A stretch of DNA of 64,000 nt from UBA1930 sp943371535 (lineage in GTDB: Bacteria; Bacteroidota; Bacteroidia; Chitinophagales; Chitinophagaceae): assembly GCA_943371535.1 (NCBI GenBank), contig CALRVE020000014.1, positions 7,785 to 71,784 of the forward strand. Direction: 5' to 3'. Positions 52,517 through 61,426 of the stretch are shown here, one piece after another (position 1 is the stretch's first letter; each line of letters starts with the position of its first letter). The notes beneath the pieces were generated by a model. That model made no database searches. It saw nothing but the letters and a program-made list of their open reading frames with translations, and was not told the DNA's origin. A program made the translations under genes and the position numbers.

Positions 52517-54952
52517 TTACTTGGTTATATTTAAAATTGCTACCGCTACCCCGGCCAATGACGCAAGTCCACTAGCAACTGCTAACCATTCAGCAGTAGA
52601 TAATCCTTTCTTCTCTTTCTCTGCTATTTTAGGCACCAATATTTCACTTCCTGGTTGTACATTGGGATAATTTCTAAAAAACAAGAACTGTCTTGTTTTA
52701 GCTGCACTACCATTGGCATTTAATACATACAACCTTTTCTTTCTGGCATTTTCTGTAAACCCACCTGATTTATTAATATAGTAATCTATAGATGCTCCTT
52801 CTTTATATACAATTTCTGTAGGAAACATCACTTCACCATTTACTTTTACTACATTTCTTTGTTTGGGTACAGTAATAATATCGCCTTCTACCAAAGTAAT
52901 ATTTTCTAAATTATTGCCTTTATTATTGAGTATTTCATCTAAACGCAAACCAATTTTTACGGTTGGTTTACTCAATTCTTCTATCAATGCAGTAGAAGTA
53001 TCACTCGATTTTTGAAGTTTATTTACTCTTTCTGCTGCTTCATCTTTAAAACTACTGGTATTAATACGAGTAATGTTGGCACCGGCATTATCCGCCTGTG
53101 GCGTTAACCCTCCTGCTCTTTTTAAAATATCACTTACTTTGTCTTCTTTTGTGCTTAATACATATACACCAGGATACAAAACTTCGCCTTCAATTTTTAC
53201 AGTTACCTGTGTTTTATAACCAGGGTTGCTACGTACTATCACTACATCCCAAGGTGCTAACTTTAATTCTTCGCCTTTAAAACTTAAGTCTTTACCAGTT
53301 GCAATTTCAATTACTTCGGCTATAGCTGTGGTTTTTGTGGAATCGCCTTTAATACGTCGAGCAATTTCTATTCTTTGCGGACTAGCAGCATCGGTAAATC
53401 CTCCTGTTTGAAAAATAATATCTTTCAAAGTAATACCTTTAAAATATTCGTACACACCTGGGTTCCTTACTTCTCCATCTACCGTTAAAGTATAGGTTTC
53501 GGTAAACTCTTTTGCTGAAACAATAGAAACAGAATCATCTTTTTTCAAAACAATATCAGTTTGCTTACCCGCCAATATTTCAGCTACATTAAAGGATACC
53601 ACTTCTCTACTTAAATCGGTATTGGTTCTAAACAATAAACCTCTTTCGGTATAAGCATCTTCTTTTACCCCATCGGCTTTTTGTATTAATTGTGCCAACG
53701 TTAAATTAGCTGTTAATTCGTAAGCACCTGGACGATACACAGCCCCATCTAACACTACTCTATTACTATAACGATTCAATACTTTACCAATGGTAATTTC
53801 ATCGCCACGTTTTGGGAAATAAGTAACAAAGTTTTGTTTACGTACATCGGCAATTTTTTTCTCTTTATCGGTATATTGTTGTACAATAACTGAAGCAGTA
53901 TATGCCTTACTAGTGAAGCCTTGGGCAAAATCGAATAATTGAGCTAAATTCTCATTTGGCAATAATTCAAAAATACCCGGTCGCATAATTTCGCCTCTTA
54001 ATTTAACTTGTGTTGCTGCAACAGGAATACGAATGACATCTTGATCGTTCAAACGAAGATTTTTACTTTGAAAACCTTTCAACAAATAATCATACGCATC
54101 TAAAACTGCTACTATTTTATTGTCTCTAATTAATTCAATTTTTCTTAACGAACCTTTTTCGTTTGGACCACCACATGCATACAATGCATTGAATAATGTA
54201 GATAAAGAAGATAAACTATAAGTGCCCGGTTTTACTGCCTGACCAATAATAGTAACTTTTATGGTACGTATTTTACTAATATTTATAGCCAATTGTGTTT
54301 GTCCACTTGCTAAACGAGCATACCCATTTTTGGTCATTTTATCTTTGATGCGTTTAGTAGCCTGATCTATGGTTAAACCATTTACAGGTATATAACCCAC
54401 ATTGGGAATATTGATAACGCCTTCGGGTGAAACCACCAATTTATAACTAGCTTCTTGATAACCAAAAACATCGATACTCATTTCATCATCGGCACCCAAA
54501 ATATAGTTTTTTGGCGTAGGCATTCTTAAATCTACCTCAAAACGGGGTTCTGGATTGCTGAATAAATCGGACCCAAAAATTTCATCTTCTGGTTTTCTGT
54601 CAGACTTTTTTACTGTTTTAACCGAATCAATCTCTACTGCTCTAGAACTAGAGTTTTTATTTTTCGATATAGTAGATTTATTAGGTATATTGTTGGCAAC
54701 ACCTCCTAAACGGGCTTTTAATTTCAACAATTCACTAGAAGGCAATCCACGTTGCAAAGCCATTTGCTCGGCTTGTGCTTCTGTAAATCCAGAGTTTTGT
54801 AATAAATTTTTGTACTTGGCAATATCTTCATCGGTTAGCTGATCTACCCTAAAAGAAGAAAGATCTTTGCTATTCATCAATTCTTGAATAGAACTTTGTG
54901 CAGTTACGGCAACACTACACAATAAGCAAAAGAAAAATAGAATACTACGCAT
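52517..54952 (-). CDS. Polysaccharide export protein, SLBB-type Wza
   Basis: 811 residues, much longer than classic Wza (about 380). A signal peptide (MRSILFFFCLLCSVAVTAQ) is followed by a linker, then the export (PES) domain near 145-220 (YILGADDEMSIDVFGYQEAS). Five or more SLBB/soluble ligand-binding units follow through residue 740, each with a GxV(Y/F)xL(P)-type turn, for example KPGTYSLSSLSTLFNALYAC and RPGIFELLPNENLAQLFDF. The C-terminus has a membrane segment (EWLAVASGLASLAGVAVAIL). It forms the outer-membrane exit for the polymer. Long SLBB chains like this are typical of Bacteroidota. Confidence 0.86.
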   Translation of the reverse strand: MRSILFFFCLLCSVAVTAQSSIQELMNSKDLSSFRVDQLTDEDIAKYKNLLQNSGFTEAQAEQMALQRGLPSSELLKLKARLGGVANNIPNKSTISKNKNSSSRAVEIDSVKTVKKSDRKPEDEIFGSDLFSNPEPRFEVDLRMPTPKNYILGADDEMSIDVFGYQEASYKLVVSPEGVINIPNVGYIPVNGLTIDQATKRIKDKMTKNGYARLASGQTQLAINISKIRTIKVTIIGQAVKPGTYSLSSLSTLFNALYACGGPNEKGSLRKIELIRDNKIVAVLDAYDYLLKGFQSKNLRLNDQDVIRIPVAATQVKLRGEIMRPGIFELLPNENLAQLFDFAQGFTSKAYTASVIVQQYTDKEKKIADVRKQNFVTYFPKRGDEITIGKVLNRYSNRVVLDGAVYRPGAYELTANLTLAQLIQKADGVKEDAYTERGLLFRTNTDLSREVVSFNVAEILAGKQTDIVLKKDDSVSIVSAKEFTETYTLTVDGEVRNPGVYEYFKGITLKDIIFQTGGFTDAASPQRIEIARRIKGDSTKTTAIAEVIEIATGKDLSFKGEELKLAPWDVVIVRSNPGYKTQVTVKIEGEVLYPGVYVLSTKEDKVSDILKRAGGLTPQADNAGANITRINTSSFKDEAAERVNKLQKSSDTSTALIEELSKPTVKIGLRLDEILNNKGNNLENITLVEGDIITVPKQRNVVKVNGEVMFPTEIVYKEGASIDYYINKSGGFTENARKKRLYVLNANGSAAKTRQFLFFRNYPNVQPGSEILVPKIAEKEKKGLSTAEWLAVASGLASLAGVAVAILNITK

Positions 54953-54991
54953 CGTTATTTATATAATTGATCTACTATTAAAACTAAGCTA

Positions 54992-54999
54992 CAAACCTA
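54992..54999 (-). promoter_or_regulatory. Candidate -7 box before wza
   Basis: On the minus strand TAGGTTTG matches TAnnTTTG 40 nt before the ATG at 54952. No clear -33 TTG is seen. If real, export genes from wza onward could be transcribed separately from the right-hand part of the locus. Confidence 0.4.
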
Positions 55000-55006
55000 A
55001 GGAAAA

Positions 55007-55439
55007 GATGTTAGATACTAGATACTAGATGTTGGATACTAGATTTCTGATTTCGCATTTCTGATTAGTAATTATTGGTTACGAGTTGTTGGTTACTGGT
55101 TGCAAGTTTTTAAACTTTTTATTTTTAGTTTCCCAAATCCTAACCCCTAATTCCAAATTCCCAACTCCTAATTCCCAATTCCTAAGTTTTAGTTTTCAAC
55201 CTTTAGTTTTTTCCCTTTTAGTTTTTAGTCTTTTCCCTTTTAGTTTTTACCCAATTCCTAACTCCTAATTCCAAATTTCCCAACGCCCAATTCCTAATTT
55301 CCTAACCCCTAATTCCCCAATCACTAATTCACAATTCCTTTGTTTTAGTTTTTTAACCCTTTAGTTTTTAGTTTTTCCACTCCTAATTCCCTTGTTTTAG
55401 TTTTTCCAACTCCTGACTTCCGACTTCAGACTCCTAACT
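55007..55439. repeat. Long degenerate heptanucleotide tract (about 430 bp)
   Basis: The gap between wza and the GT2 gene (about 485 nt) is almost wholly built from 7-nt words. The left end has GATGTTA, GATACTA, GATACTA, GATGTTG, GATACTA, GATTTCT, GATTTCG. The middle and right have CTAATTC (at 55147, 55168 and 55265), CCAATTC and TTTTAGT. The phase holds with only one-base slips in T runs, and G is nearly absent from the right two thirds. The tract ends in the stop codon of the GT2 gene (55438-55440). No gene or RNA is supported here. Confidence 0.78.
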
Positions 55440-56190
55440 AGATTCTCGGAAACAAAAACTGCTTGATTTTTCTCACTGGTTTTAGCATTAATGTGTACCA
55501 TTTGGGGGTGAGGTTATTCAAACGCCAAGCCAAATAATCTTCTTTATGAGCTTTTATTCTATTGCTGAACGATTTAGTACTTTGTCCACCACTACGCATA
55601 TGTACTAATACATCGTGCAAATACTCTACTTTAATTTGATGCATGTATAAAAAACGTAGCAACAATTCATAATCGGCTGAACTTTTTAATGAGGTATTGA
55701 ATGTACCCAATTGATTGTATACAGACTTACGTACAAAAAATGTAGGATGCGGAGGCATCCAACCTTTTAAAAATAAATTCACATCATAACCGCCAGCAAT
55801 CCACTTACGAAGAATTTTTTTAGGATTTTCTGGATGCACAAAAATTAAATTGCCATAAACGGCATCGCAACCAGTGGTTTCAAATAATTCAACCACTTCT
55901 TTAATTACATTTTCATGAGCAAAAAAATCATCCGAATTTAAAATGCCAATAATATCGCCATTGGTTAAGGCAATACCTTTATTCATAGCATCGTAAATAC
56001 CATTGTCTTTTTCTGAAATTACTTTACTTACATGAGATGAAGCATGTACCAATGCTAAAGTATTATCTTTCGAAACACCATCTACCACAATATGCTCAAT
56101 ATTGCCATAGGTTTGTACCTTAACCGATTCTAGTGTATCGGTTACTGTACTTGCACTATTATAGGTAGCTGTTATAATGGAGACTTTCAT
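55438..56190 (-). CDS. Glycosyltransferase, family 2 (WcaE-like)
   Basis: 250 residues. KVSIITATYNSASTVTDTLE opens the GT-A fold; HIVVDGVSKDNTL, YDAMNKGIALTNGDIIGILN and SDDFFAHE (DxD-like) follow, and MPPHPTFFVRKSVYNQLGTF is typical of the colanic acid WcaE-type group. It adds a sugar to the repeat unit; the donor is unknown. It is flanked on both sides by repeat tracts. Confidence 0.85.
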   Translation of the reverse strand: MKVSIITATYNSASTVTDTLESVKVQTYGNIEHIVVDGVSKDNTLALVHASSHVSKVISEKDNGIYDAMNKGIALTNGDIIGILNSDDFFAHENVIKEVVELFETTGCDAVYGNLIFVHPENPKKILRKWIAGGYDVNLFLKGWMPPHPTFFVRKSVYNQLGTFNTSLKSSADYELLLRFLYMHQIKVEYLHDVLVHMRSGGQSTKSFSNRIKAHKEDYLAWRLNNLTPKWYTLMLKPVRKIKQFLFPRI

Positions 56191-56403
56191 GAAAGTGTAA
56201 ACTTAAATCTGAATGGTGATATTAAGAAAAATACTTGAATTTTAAAAGGGTTAAGGTGGAGGGTTGAAGGTATATGGTGTAAGGTGAAAGGTTTAAAGTT
56301 TAAGGTTTAAGGTTGTTGCCAACTCATGGTTCGACTACGCTCACCACTCACTCCTCACAACTCATAATTTATAACTCCTAACTCACGACTAACGATTCAC
56401 CAC
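56191..56403. repeat. Heptanucleotide tract between WcaF-like and GT2 genes
   Basis: The left half reads GGTGTAA, GGTGAAA, GGTTTAA, AGTTTAA, GGTTTAA (56276-56310). A short relative of the dispersed hairpin repeat follows (56327-56345). Then phased CACTCAC, TCCTCAC, AACTCAT, AATTTAT, AACTCCT, AACTCAC, GACTAAC, GATTCAC and CACTCAC run from 56345 to 56407, into the stop codon of the next gene (56404-56406). Confidence 0.72.
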
Positions 56404-56946
56404 TCACACTACATACCTCATTCTAACTACTTCTGCAGGATTACCTTGATTGATGGTATTGGCATCTAAATTTTTAGTAGCCACAGAACCAGCAGTCAAT
56501 ATAGCATGTTTGCCACAATGTACTCCAGGGCAAACAATAGATTTTGCTCCAATCCAAACACCTTCCTCTAATGTGATGGGCAAAACCATTAAATCGAAAC
56601 TTTGCTTTTTATAGTTATGATTGCCAGTTAATAAATAAGCTCCTTGCGATATACAAACATGATCTTTTATTTCAATCGTGGCTAAAGAATCTAACCAAGC
56701 TTCTTCTCCAATCCAAACATGATTCCCTATTGTTAAATTCCAAGGATATTTAATATTCACTTTCGGTTTTACAACTACGCCTTCTCCTACACTTGCTCCA
56801 AAAAATCGAAGTATAGAAACTTTTATAGAACTGATAGGCATTAAATAAGAGTTGAATACAATGGCATTCACCATATACCAAATTAAACAAACCAGTTTAT
56901 GAGCTCCAGGATTGTACCAACTATTGTTATAGGTATTTAATTGCAT
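56404..56946 (-). CDS. WcaF-like acyltransferase (left-handed beta-helix)
   Basis: 180 residues. Hexapeptide repeats of the LbH fold run from about residue 50 (VGEGVVVKPKVNIKYPWNLT, IGNHVWIGEEAWLDSLATIE, GVWIGAKSIVCPGVHCGKHA), with a catalytic-type His in TGNHNYKKQSFD. It resembles WcaF/putative colanic acid acetyltransferases and probably O-acetylates a sugar of the polymer using acetyl-CoA. Confidence 0.87.
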   Translation of the reverse strand: MQLNTYNNSWYNPGAHKLVCLIWYMVNAIVFNSYLMPISSIKVSILRFFGASVGEGVVVKPKVNIKYPWNLTIGNHVWIGEEAWLDSLATIEIKDHVCISQGAYLLTGNHNYKKQSFDLMVLPITLEEGVWIGAKSIVCPGVHCGKHAILTAGSVATKNLDANTINQGNPAEVVRMRYVV

Positions 56947-56976
56947 AATAACCGACTTACGTCAATTGTAAAAAGA

Positions 56977-58134
56977 TTAGTTAAATAATGCTGAATAAGA
57001 TTGTAGTAAATTCAATTGAGCATAATAATCGCCAGCCACAGCATAGGCATTATTGCAATAGTTATTCCATTGAGTTGAATCTTGTTCAGCTAATTGATTC
57101 ATCAATGTTACAATAGCACTAGGTTGTTGTATATCTACATTCCAACCAGCTTGTTTTTCTTGTAAATTATTCCAAGGGGTAAAATGACTAGTAATAATTG
57201 GTCGGCCACAACTCAATGCTTCAAATAAAGCATGACCAAAATTTTCTCCTTTGGTCAACAATACAAATGCATCGTACTGTGCAATGGTTACTTGTACTTC
57301 AAAAGGCTGTACATCACCTTTGTATTCAATAGTAATATTGCTAGGCATTTGTTGTATCAATAGTTCACATTGTTGCCAATAGGCTTTGTCTTTTATAGGT
57401 CCATAAATGGCTAGCTGAATATTGGCTGAACAATTTTTCAGCACTTCCATTAACAACAACAAATTCTTTTTTTGGGTAATGAGCGATAAATACACCAACG
57501 ATAAATTTCCAGCTTGTTTAGTAGAAGATTTTACTTGTATTACTGGCGGTTTAGGAATATTGTATGCCACAATAGACTTAGCATTACGATGTATATTTTT
57601 TTGTATATCGGCTGCTTCTTCTTCATTGGTTGCATGCCAACGAACACCTTTAAACAGTAAAGCTTTTTTGAAAGCCGACAAGAATAATTTTTTCTTCAAA
57701 GGCTTTACCGATAATGCCCCTGCTTGTAGCATGCCTCTAGGGCAAATGATAATTTCTACTCCTTTTAATTGTATACTTTTTTTCAATACCAAGGGTTGCG
57801 TAAACCATTGGGTAAATAATCCATTGATATATACTGTTGAAGCATTGGATTGCTGAATTATTTTTTTAAATGTGCCTATACTTATTTTGGGCGTTGCACT
57901 ATACCAAACTTCAATCGATTGGGTATTTGGTGCTAGTTGTACAGTATTCCAACTATTGAGTTTAATGTTTGGATAAGGTTCTATTGCATGCATATCGTAC
58001 GCAGTAGTAACTACTTTAAAGGTATACTCATGCTGTAAAGTCAATACTAGATTCACCAACGACTGTATTGGTCCACCGGCTTTATAACCAGGAAAAAAAT
58101 ATTCGTAAACGATTAAGATTGTTTTTTTAGACAT
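56977..58134 (-). CDS. Glycosyltransferase, family 4 (GT-B)
   Basis: 385 residues. IVYEYFFPGYKAGGPIQSLV opens it, and the donor-binding half has LVYLSLITQKKNLLLLMEVL and LTKGENFGHALFEALSCGRP (E-x7-E). It transfers a sugar to the repeat unit; the donor is unknown. A repeat-rich gap of 485 nt follows to the right. Confidence 0.84.
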   Translation of the reverse strand: MSKKTILIVYEYFFPGYKAGGPIQSLVNLVLTLQHEYTFKVVTTAYDMHAIEPYPNIKLNSWNTVQLAPNTQSIEVWYSATPKISIGTFKKIIQQSNASTVYINGLFTQWFTQPLVLKKSIQLKGVEIIICPRGMLQAGALSVKPLKKKLFLSAFKKALLFKGVRWHATNEEEAADIQKNIHRNAKSIVAYNIPKPPVIQVKSSTKQAGNLSLVYLSLITQKKNLLLLMEVLKNCSANIQLAIYGPIKDKAYWQQCELLIQQMPSNITIEYKGDVQPFEVQVTIAQYDAFVLLTKGENFGHALFEALSCGRPIITSHFTPWNNLQEKQAGWNVDIQQPSAIVTLMNQLAEQDSTQWNNYCNNAYAVAGDYYAQLNLLQSYSALFN

Positions 58135-58619
58135 GTTAAAATTTCACACCAAGGAATAAAGGATACCAAGCTCACAAAGTTGTCAATTAACGAATTAGTG
58201 AATTGACGAATTGATGAATTATCGAATTATCACATTATCCAATTATCACATTATTTCATCGGATCAGCCCAACTTTGTGCCCTCTGTGTCTCCGTGGTTA
58301 AAAAATTGCCGAAGGCAATCCTCCTTTGCTTCCTTGCTCTGTGGTTAAATATTGCTCGCAGAAAACGCAGATAACACAGAATTGGTTCAGCCCAACTTCG
58401 CCGTTCAGACCCTTTTTCCTCACGATATCTATTGCCACGGAAACACGGATAAACACGGAAAATAAATCATCACATCAACACATTATCACATCATCAAATT
58501 ATCACATTATCCAATTATCACATTATTCCATCGGTTCAGACCGACTTCGCCGTTCAGACCCTTTTTCTTCACGACATCTAATTGCCACGGAAACACGGAT
58601 AAACACGGAAAATAAATTA
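58135..58619. repeat. Repeat-rich gap: octanucleotide tracts and an 88-bp direct repeat
   Basis: Eight phased 8-mers run from 58192 to 58255 (GAATTAGT, GAATTGAC, GAATTGAT, GAATTATC twice, ACATTATC, CAATTATC, ACATTATT). Seven more run from 58471 to 58526 (CACATCAA, CACATTAT, CACATCAT, CAAATTAT and so on). Between and after them a unit of about 85-88 bp (starting GGTTCAG, containing CTTCGCCGTTCAGACCC and TGCCACGGAAACACGGATAA) occurs at about 58383-58467 and 58533-58618. Words such as CTCTGTGTCTCCGTGGTTA are also present. No gene is supported. Confidence 0.75.
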
Positions 58620-59729
58620 TCACATTATCACATTATCTTTCAATCTTGCTTTAAACTTTTCAAAACCAAATACTCCTATTACTTTTTCTTGCAAAGCCTT
58701 CCCATTAATAGCAGTTCCTTGTAGTGCATCTTTTAATGCTACTAACAATTCTTTTTCACTATCAGGATCAATCAATGTTCCCAATTCTCCATTCAACAAT
58801 GCATCTACACTACCGTCTTTATTGCCAGCAATTACTTTTAGTCCGCATGCCATGGCTTCTATAAACACAATACCAAAACCTTCTTTTTTACTAGGCATTA
58901 CAAAAACATCGGCCAATAAATAATGATCTATGAGTTCTTCATCTTTAATAAATCCTATTAACTGTACTTGTTGTTTTGTATTTGTTTGTTGAATATGCTG
59001 TTCTATTCTTGCTAATTCTTGTTCCTGACCTTTGCCTCCTAAAATATACTGTACATCGGTTGCCAATTGTTGTTGTAGTGCTGGTAGCACTGAAATAGTA
59101 TGATCATACCCTTTAAATTGTTCAGTATTGGCTAAACGTGTTACTGTTAACAATACTTTGGTTGCCTCCTTTAAACCATAACGCTCTTGTAAATATTGAG
59201 GTTTTTGAAAACTACTCGGTAATTTAAAATATGGATCAATGGTATTGGGGAAAATATGAATTTTATTTGGGTTAACTTCAGGATGATTAGTACATACAAT
59301 GGTTTTAGTATAATTACTGACCGATAAAATTTTATCGGCCATTTGCAAAGCTTTTAATTTAAAACCTGTTTGTGGTTGCCAAACATCTACCCCATGAATA
59401 ACAAGTATTAATTCTGTTTTCGGACGAAGCCACTTTACCCAACAACCAATTACAGCCAAATTAATATGCCCAAGTATAATTTGCTTCGCAAACAATGCTT
59501 GCCAACATGCATAGAGGATAAATAATATTCTGTTGCCACCAAATCCTTTGAATTGTTGAGTAGGAAAATACTGTTCATTGGTTACTGTATCATGCGATGA
59601 AATGGCTTGTACCCTCAAATGCCCTTCTACACTCAACTCATGCAATGCCTTTAAAAAACAACGATTGAATTTTTCTATACCGCCAGTGAAGGAAAAGGAT
59701 TTGAGGTATAGGAAAAGGGTGGTGGGCAT
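58620..59729 (-). CDS. Glycosyltransferase, family 4 (GT-B)
   Basis: 369 residues from ATG 59729; an ATG at 59762 would add 11 residues. YLKSFSFTGGIEKFNRCFLK begins it and VFVMPSKKEGFGIVFIEAMA holds the donor E-x7-E, with GLKVIAGNKDGSVDALLNGE after. The last residues (about DNVIM) are encoded by the octanucleotide tract, and the stop is the TGA at 58622-58620, so the tract has shaped the C-terminus. Donor and acceptor are unknown. Confidence 0.83.
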   Translation of the reverse strand: MPTTLFLYLKSFSFTGGIEKFNRCFLKALHELSVEGHLRVQAISSHDTVTNEQYFPTQQFKGFGGNRILFILYACWQALFAKQIILGHINLAVIGCWVKWLRPKTELILVIHGVDVWQPQTGFKLKALQMADKILSVSNYTKTIVCTNHPEVNPNKIHIFPNTIDPYFKLPSSFQKPQYLQERYGLKEATKVLLTVTRLANTEQFKGYDHTISVLPALQQQLATDVQYILGGKGQEQELARIEQHIQQTNTKQQVQLIGFIKDEELIDHYLLADVFVMPSKKEGFGIVFIEAMACGLKVIAGNKDGSVDALLNGELGTLIDPDSEKELLVALKDALQGTAINGKALQEKVIGVFGFEKFKARLKDNVIM

Positions 59730-59762
59730 AATATTTTCAATTGCAAAAGAGGTTAAGTTCAA

Positions 59763-60050
59763 TACTATAAACCCACCCCAATCATCTTTTATCGCACTAC
59801 TTAAATTTTAGTACCCCTCCTTGGAGGGGATGAACTATCTACTTAAAAATCCGTTCCTATCAGCCCAATCCGTGTCATCCGTGTTCCTATCCAAATCCGT
59901 ATTCCAATCCAAATAAAAAATTGCTTTCCAAATAATATCTATTCAATCATGAAAATCAGCGTTCTATTTAAAAATTTGCGTAGCAAATAAAATCCGTTCC
60001 TATCAGCTCAATCCGTGTCATCCGTGTTCCAATCAAAATACGTGTTCCAA
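59763..60050. repeat. Gap with two long direct-repeat copies (ATCCGTGT words)
   Basis: A unit of about 45 bp (ATCCGTTCCTATCAGC, then CAATCCGTGTCATCCGTGTT) occurs near 59850-59895 and again near 59990-60035, 142 nt apart. CGTGTTCCAATC words continue to the stop codon of the next gene (60051-60053). The unit shares the CACGGAT word (other strand) with the 58.4/58.6 kb unit. No coding function is supported. Confidence 0.7.
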
Positions 60051-61418
60051 TCAAGTGGTTTTTAAAAATTTATCTACCGGTTTCATCACAAAACGCCTGA
60101 TTAAATAAAAAGCAATTAAATACATCAATACCCTACCCAAAATTTTTGTACCGGGTGTACCATTACAATTAATATATACCCATAAAGGAACAACCATTGA
60201 AAAACCCCATACAAAATTGATACTTTTTGTTATGAGTAATTTGTACACCCAACCCAATAAACAGCCTACCAAAAAAATGGGTAAAAACATAAACGGAATA
60301 CCAAAATCTATATAACTCTCGGCAATAAAACCTAAACTCCAAGATGCCCCTTGACCCGATGTTGCCACTTGCCTAATACAATAAGCATTCACCATTTCGG
60401 AATCATCAATGGCTTTTTTATTGGGATTGAAAATACGTGGCACCAAAACGTGCATGATATTATTGAGCCATAACGCTCCATTTTCATGAGGTTTCTCTTG
60501 TGGTACTCGAACCATAGATTGGGAGAAAAACTCTATATAACTCAATCGATCAATACTCTCATATACCACATCATTGTCTTTATTAAATGGTTTGGCTTCT
60601 TGTGCCAATTCTGCTAATTTAAATAACGCATCGATTGTAGAAACCTGAACTGCTTGCGTTCGGCTTCCCTGATTTAAAAAAAAACGATACTCCCCTTTTA
60701 TTGTTTGCCAAATAAGTAACAAGTATAGTGTAGCAACAGCCAAAATTACATTTCGCAAATATTGCTTTACCGATAGCTGAATAGGATAAAAAGAAAATAC
60801 CACTGCTAATGAAATTAAGATGTCTTTAAAGCTAGAAAAAAAGCTTACAAAGCTCAATACTATTTCAGCACCTACAATAAGGGTAATAACCCACATTTGT
60901 TTTTTTTGTGCATAAATGGTATGAATTAATAAAAACAATAAACCCGTTTTCATGGCAATTAAAGCAGCAAATAATTGCGAGAACCCAGGAAATAAAAACA
61001 ATATTCCTTTTAAAAAAGTGCTGATTAATGCTGTAGAAATATAAAGTGTTAATACTTTAGTGGTGCTATAATTAAAGGTTTCGGTATAGCTGATTGCTAT
61101 TTTTTTATCTATATTTCTAGAAGTAATATAAAGGCCTATTGCAAATAACAATAAAGCAATTAAAGCAATAAAAGTGCTTTCAAGAATACGTGGACTCAAT
61201 GAAAGGTCTTCGTACAAAACCCCTACTATATCGGCATAAAAAACTTTTACTACAATAGATAACCAAAAAAAAGCTAAGCCTACAAAAATTACTTTAGGCT
61301 CATTGGCTCGCCAAAAAAGCTTGTAAAGCAAAAACAATAATGTAAAACTGTAAATGAGCAGTAATGGCTGTGTCGAAAAGAATATAAACAATAAAGCAAT
61401 TAATAAAAATAGAACCAT
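60051..61418 (-). CDS. Membrane polymerase/ligase-type protein (second Wzy candidate)
   Basis: 455 residues with about twelve membrane segments. It has a long periplasmic loop with FFSQSMVRVPQEKPHENGAL and NPNKKAIDDSEMVNAYC (about residues 290-345), as in O-antigen polymerases and oligosaccharide repeat unit polymerases. It is unlike the EpsG-type gene at 49092. It may polymerise a second polymer or act as a ligase. The call rests on topology and the loop. Confidence 0.72.
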   Translation of the reverse strand: MVLFLLIALLFIFFSTQPLLLIYSFTLLFLLYKLFWRANEPKVIFVGLAFFWLSIVVKVFYADIVGVLYEDLSLSPRILESTFIALIALLLFAIGLYITSRNIDKKIAISYTETFNYSTTKVLTLYISTALISTFLKGILFLFPGFSQLFAALIAMKTGLLFLLIHTIYAQKKQMWVITLIVGAEIVLSFVSFFSSFKDILISLAVVFSFYPIQLSVKQYLRNVILAVATLYLLLIWQTIKGEYRFFLNQGSRTQAVQVSTIDALFKLAELAQEAKPFNKDNDVVYESIDRLSYIEFFSQSMVRVPQEKPHENGALWLNNIMHVLVPRIFNPNKKAIDDSEMVNAYCIRQVATSGQGASWSLGFIAESYIDFGIPFMFLPIFLVGCLLGWVYKLLITKSINFVWGFSMVVPLWVYINCNGTPGTKILGRVLMYLIAFYLIRRFVMKPVDKFLKTT

Positions 61419-61426
61419 GAAATAAA

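Noticed and set aside
55007..55439. CRISPR array or small ORFs in the repeat tract
   Set aside because: There are no constant repeats with unique spacers, only drifting 7-mers, and the short frames in it have simple-repeat composition.
58326..58724. Plus-strand frame of about 130 codons over the repeat gap
   Set aside because: It is made of the octamer and direct-repeat words and overlaps the true GT gene on the other strand.
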